6,795 bases of DNA, from the NCBI GenBank assembly GCA_018067115.1, contig JAGPVI010000242.1, forward strand, positions 1 through 6,795. The letters run 5' to 3'. The notes beneath the pieces are model-generated. The model made no database searches and was not told the DNA's origin. It saw only the letters and a program-made list of their open reading frames with translations. Origin of the DNA: Bizionia sp. (GTDB lineage Bacteria > Bacteroidota > Bacteroidia > Flavobacteriales > Flavobacteriaceae). A program made the translations under genes and the position numbers. Shown in pieces: positions 5,722 through 6,795 of the stretch; position 1 is the stretch's first letter; each line of letters begins with the position of its first letter.

Positions 5722-6631
5722 TTTGGGCTATAAAGTCTAGTGTGTGTTGTTTGTCGCGGTGTAATTGTTCTGTTAAAGCTTCAACCGAATTGAATTTTCT
5801 TTCATTTCTCAATCGGTGTAAGAGTTCTACTTTTAAATGCGAGTCGTAAAGCGATTCGTCTAAATCTAAAAAATGAACCTCTATGGTTTGCTTACCGCCA
5901 TTTACGGTAGGGTTGGTGCCAATATTCATCATTCCGAAAACAATTTCCGAATTAATTATACTTTTTACAACATACACACCGTGTTTTGGGATGAGTTTAT
6001 AGTTTTCTACAATCTCTATATTTGCTGTAGGAAAATTGATAGTGCGCCCTAAGCCTTTTCCAGAAACGACCGTTCCGGAAAGAAAGAAGTTATACCCTAA
6101 ATAACTGTTTGCTGTTTTAATATTTCCTTCTATTAGCGCTTTTCTTATTTTAGTAGAGCTTACTGCAACATCATTAATATCTTGCTTTGTTATTTCTTCC
6201 ACTTCAAAGCCGTAGACCTTTCCAAACGCTTTTAAATCGTCGATATTCGCAGTTCTGTTTCTTCCAAAATGATGATCGTAGCCTATAATAATATGTTTGG
6301 CTTTTAATTCTTTAACCAAAATTTGTTCAACAAATTCTTCTGCCGTTAGTCTAGAAAAATCTTTAGTGAACTCTTTTACAAGTAATCTATTAATACCAAA
6401 TTGTTTTAATATCTCAGTTTTTTCTGCAATAGAATTTATGAGTTTTATATCGGCATCTTTCTGCAATACCATTCTTGGGTGCGGAAAAAAGGTTAATACG
6501 GTAGGTTCTAAATTTTTAACACTACCAACTTTTATAAGGCGTTGTAAAATTTTCTGATGCCCGATATGTACACCATCAAAAGTGCCAATGGTGATAACGG
6601 TATTGTTTTTTAGTGTTTTTAAAGCTTCCAA
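5714..6631 (-). CDS. ribF: Bifunctional riboflavin kinase / FAD synthetase
   Basis: RibF phosphorylates riboflavin to FMN and then adenylylates FMN to FAD in the cytoplasm. The 305 residues cover both modules at normal length. The N-terminal FAD synthetase has GTFDGVHIGHQKIL (17-30, with the nucleotidyltransferase HxGH at 22-25), FFPHPRMVL (48-56), IIIGYDHHFGRNR (114-126) and VSSTKIRKAL (157-166). The C-terminal kinase has GKGLGRTINFPTANI (191-205, Thr and Asn of PTAN bind Mg-nucleotide), NIGTNPTVNG (236-245) and IEVHFLDLD (250-258) with the probable catalytic Glu251. The only usable start is TTG 6631-6629; an in-frame stop lies 18 nt further upstream and the nearest ATG (6642-6640) is out of frame. 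It is first in a translationally coupled pair with the carboxylase gene. No FMN riboswitch is visible. Confidence 0.95.
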   Translation of the reverse strand: MEALKTLKNNTVITIGTFDGVHIGHQKILQRLIKVGSVKNLEPTVLTFFPHPRMVLQKDADIKLINSIAEKTEILKQFGINRLLVKEFTKDFSRLTAEEFVEQILVKELKAKHIIIGYDHHFGRNRTANIDDLKAFGKVYGFEVEEITKQDINDVAVSSTKIRKALIEGNIKTANSYLGYNFFLSGTVVSGKGLGRTINFPTANIEIVENYKLIPKHGVYVVKSIINSEIVFGMMNIGTNPTVNGGKQTIEVHFLDLDESLYDSHLKVELLHRLRNERKFNSVEALTEQLHRDKQHTLDFIAQNA

Positions 6632-6649
6632 GCGTATAACATTTAATTA

Positions 6650-6657
6650 CAAAAATA
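6650..6657 (-). promoter_or_regulatory. Candidate -7 promoter element for ribF
   Basis: The minus strand reads TATTTTTG at 6657-6650, an exact match to TAnnTTTG, placed between the upstream gene's terminator and ribF. Transcription would start near 6645, leaving a leader of about 14 nt before the TTG start. No TTG-type -33 element is seen 19-21 nt upstream, and the match partly reuses the terminator's T tract, so it may be fortuitous. Confidence 0.35.
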
Positions 6658-6658
6658 A

Positions 6659-6693
6659 AAAAAGCCAATTGAATTTACTTCAATTGGCTTTTT
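6659..6693. terminator. Strong intrinsic terminator between the type IX cargo gene and ribF
   Basis: AAAAAGCCAATTGAA (6659-6673) pairs perfectly with TTCAATTGGCTTTTT (6679-6693), a 15-bp stem with a 5-nt loop (TTTAC). On the minus strand the stem ends in a long T tract (6663-6657, then A and five more T to 6651), so it terminates the gene cut by the right edge, whose stop is 20 nt away. T residues also follow on the plus strand (6689-6693), so it could work in both directions, though no plus-strand gene is present here. Confidence 0.9.
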
Positions 6694-6713
6694 ATTATAT
6701 ATAAATTATGAAA

Positions 6714-6795
6714 TTACTTTTTTATAAAAGGTAAAGTCACAGAGTTATTGTCTTTATTAATTTTTATAAAGTACATACCATTGCTGTAAGACGCA
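6714..6795 (-). CDS. C-terminal end of a type IX secretion (Por) cargo protein, partial
   Basis: Only the last 26 codons and the TAA stop (6716-6714) are inside the window; the gene continues past the right edge. The readable tail contains SYSNGMYFIKINKDNN followed by a strand ending TLPFIKK. This is the typical end of the type A C-terminal sorting domain of type IX secretion: a small residue-Gly-hydrophobic-Tyr/Phe turn, an F-x-K-I strand and a closing FIKK strand. Such proteins carry an N-terminal Sec signal, cross the outer membrane by the type IX system and are anchored to the surface or released after cleavage of this domain. What the protein does cannot be told, as its functional part is missing. 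A terminator follows 20 nt after the stop, so it is not part of the ribF unit. Confidence 0.8.
   Translation of the reverse strand, partial: ASYSNGMYFIKINKDNNSVTLPFIKK

Noticed and set aside
6297..6557. Plus-strand frame of 86 codons opposite ribF
   Set aside because: It is antisense to conserved FAD synthetase motifs and has no recognisable features.
6632..6658. FMN riboswitch before ribF
   Set aside because: Only 27 nt separate the terminator from the start codon, far too short for the roughly 120-nt FMN aptamer.

Overview
The window is AT-rich chromosomal DNA, by eye about one third G+C, from a member of the Bacteroidota, most likely family Flavobacteriaceae. Four things point there: the protein families (DUF4286, a RibF/RsmA/SerS neighbourhood, and a type IX secretion sorting tail); start codons preceded by A-rich leaders with no Shine-Dalgarno sequence; promoter-like sites of the Bacteroidota TAnnTTTG type; and a signal peptide cleaved just before Gln. 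Every supported gene lies on the minus strand, so transcription runs from the right edge to the left edge.

In the direction of transcription, the right edge holds only the last 26 codons of a secreted protein with a type IX secretion C-terminal sorting signal. A strong, probably bidirectional hairpin terminator (6659-6693) closes that unit. Next come ribF (FMN/FAD synthesis, apparently starting at TTG) and a full-length bacterial homologue of vitamin K-dependent gamma-glutamyl carboxylase. The carboxylase start overlaps the ribF stop by 8 nt. A 181-nt intergenic region follows, of which exactly 100 bp (4244-4343) can fold into a three-way-junction structure. Then comes serS (seryl-tRNA synthetase) with its own terminator.

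Between serS and the next large gene is a 470-bp region without a conventional gene. It is bracketed by two minus-strand terminators (2873-2916 and 2572-2603) and could encode a 25-residue hydrophobic peptide (2735-2812) or a small RNA. To its left is a probable operon of a secreted TPR protein, a DUF4286 protein and rsmA (16S rRNA dimethyltransferase, cut by the left edge). It starts from a recognisable TAnnTTTG promoter with a palindrome over the probable transcription start.

Most of the content is housekeeping: flavin cofactors, tRNA charging and rRNA modification. The parts most worth a second look are the carboxylase, which keeps the counterparts of the human catalytic Lys and His residues and is coupled to a flavin-synthesis gene; the 100-bp structured, repeat-like element in front of serS; and the tiny hydrophobic peptide/small-RNA unit. 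I found no CRISPR array, tRNA, rRNA, insertion sequence or phage gene.
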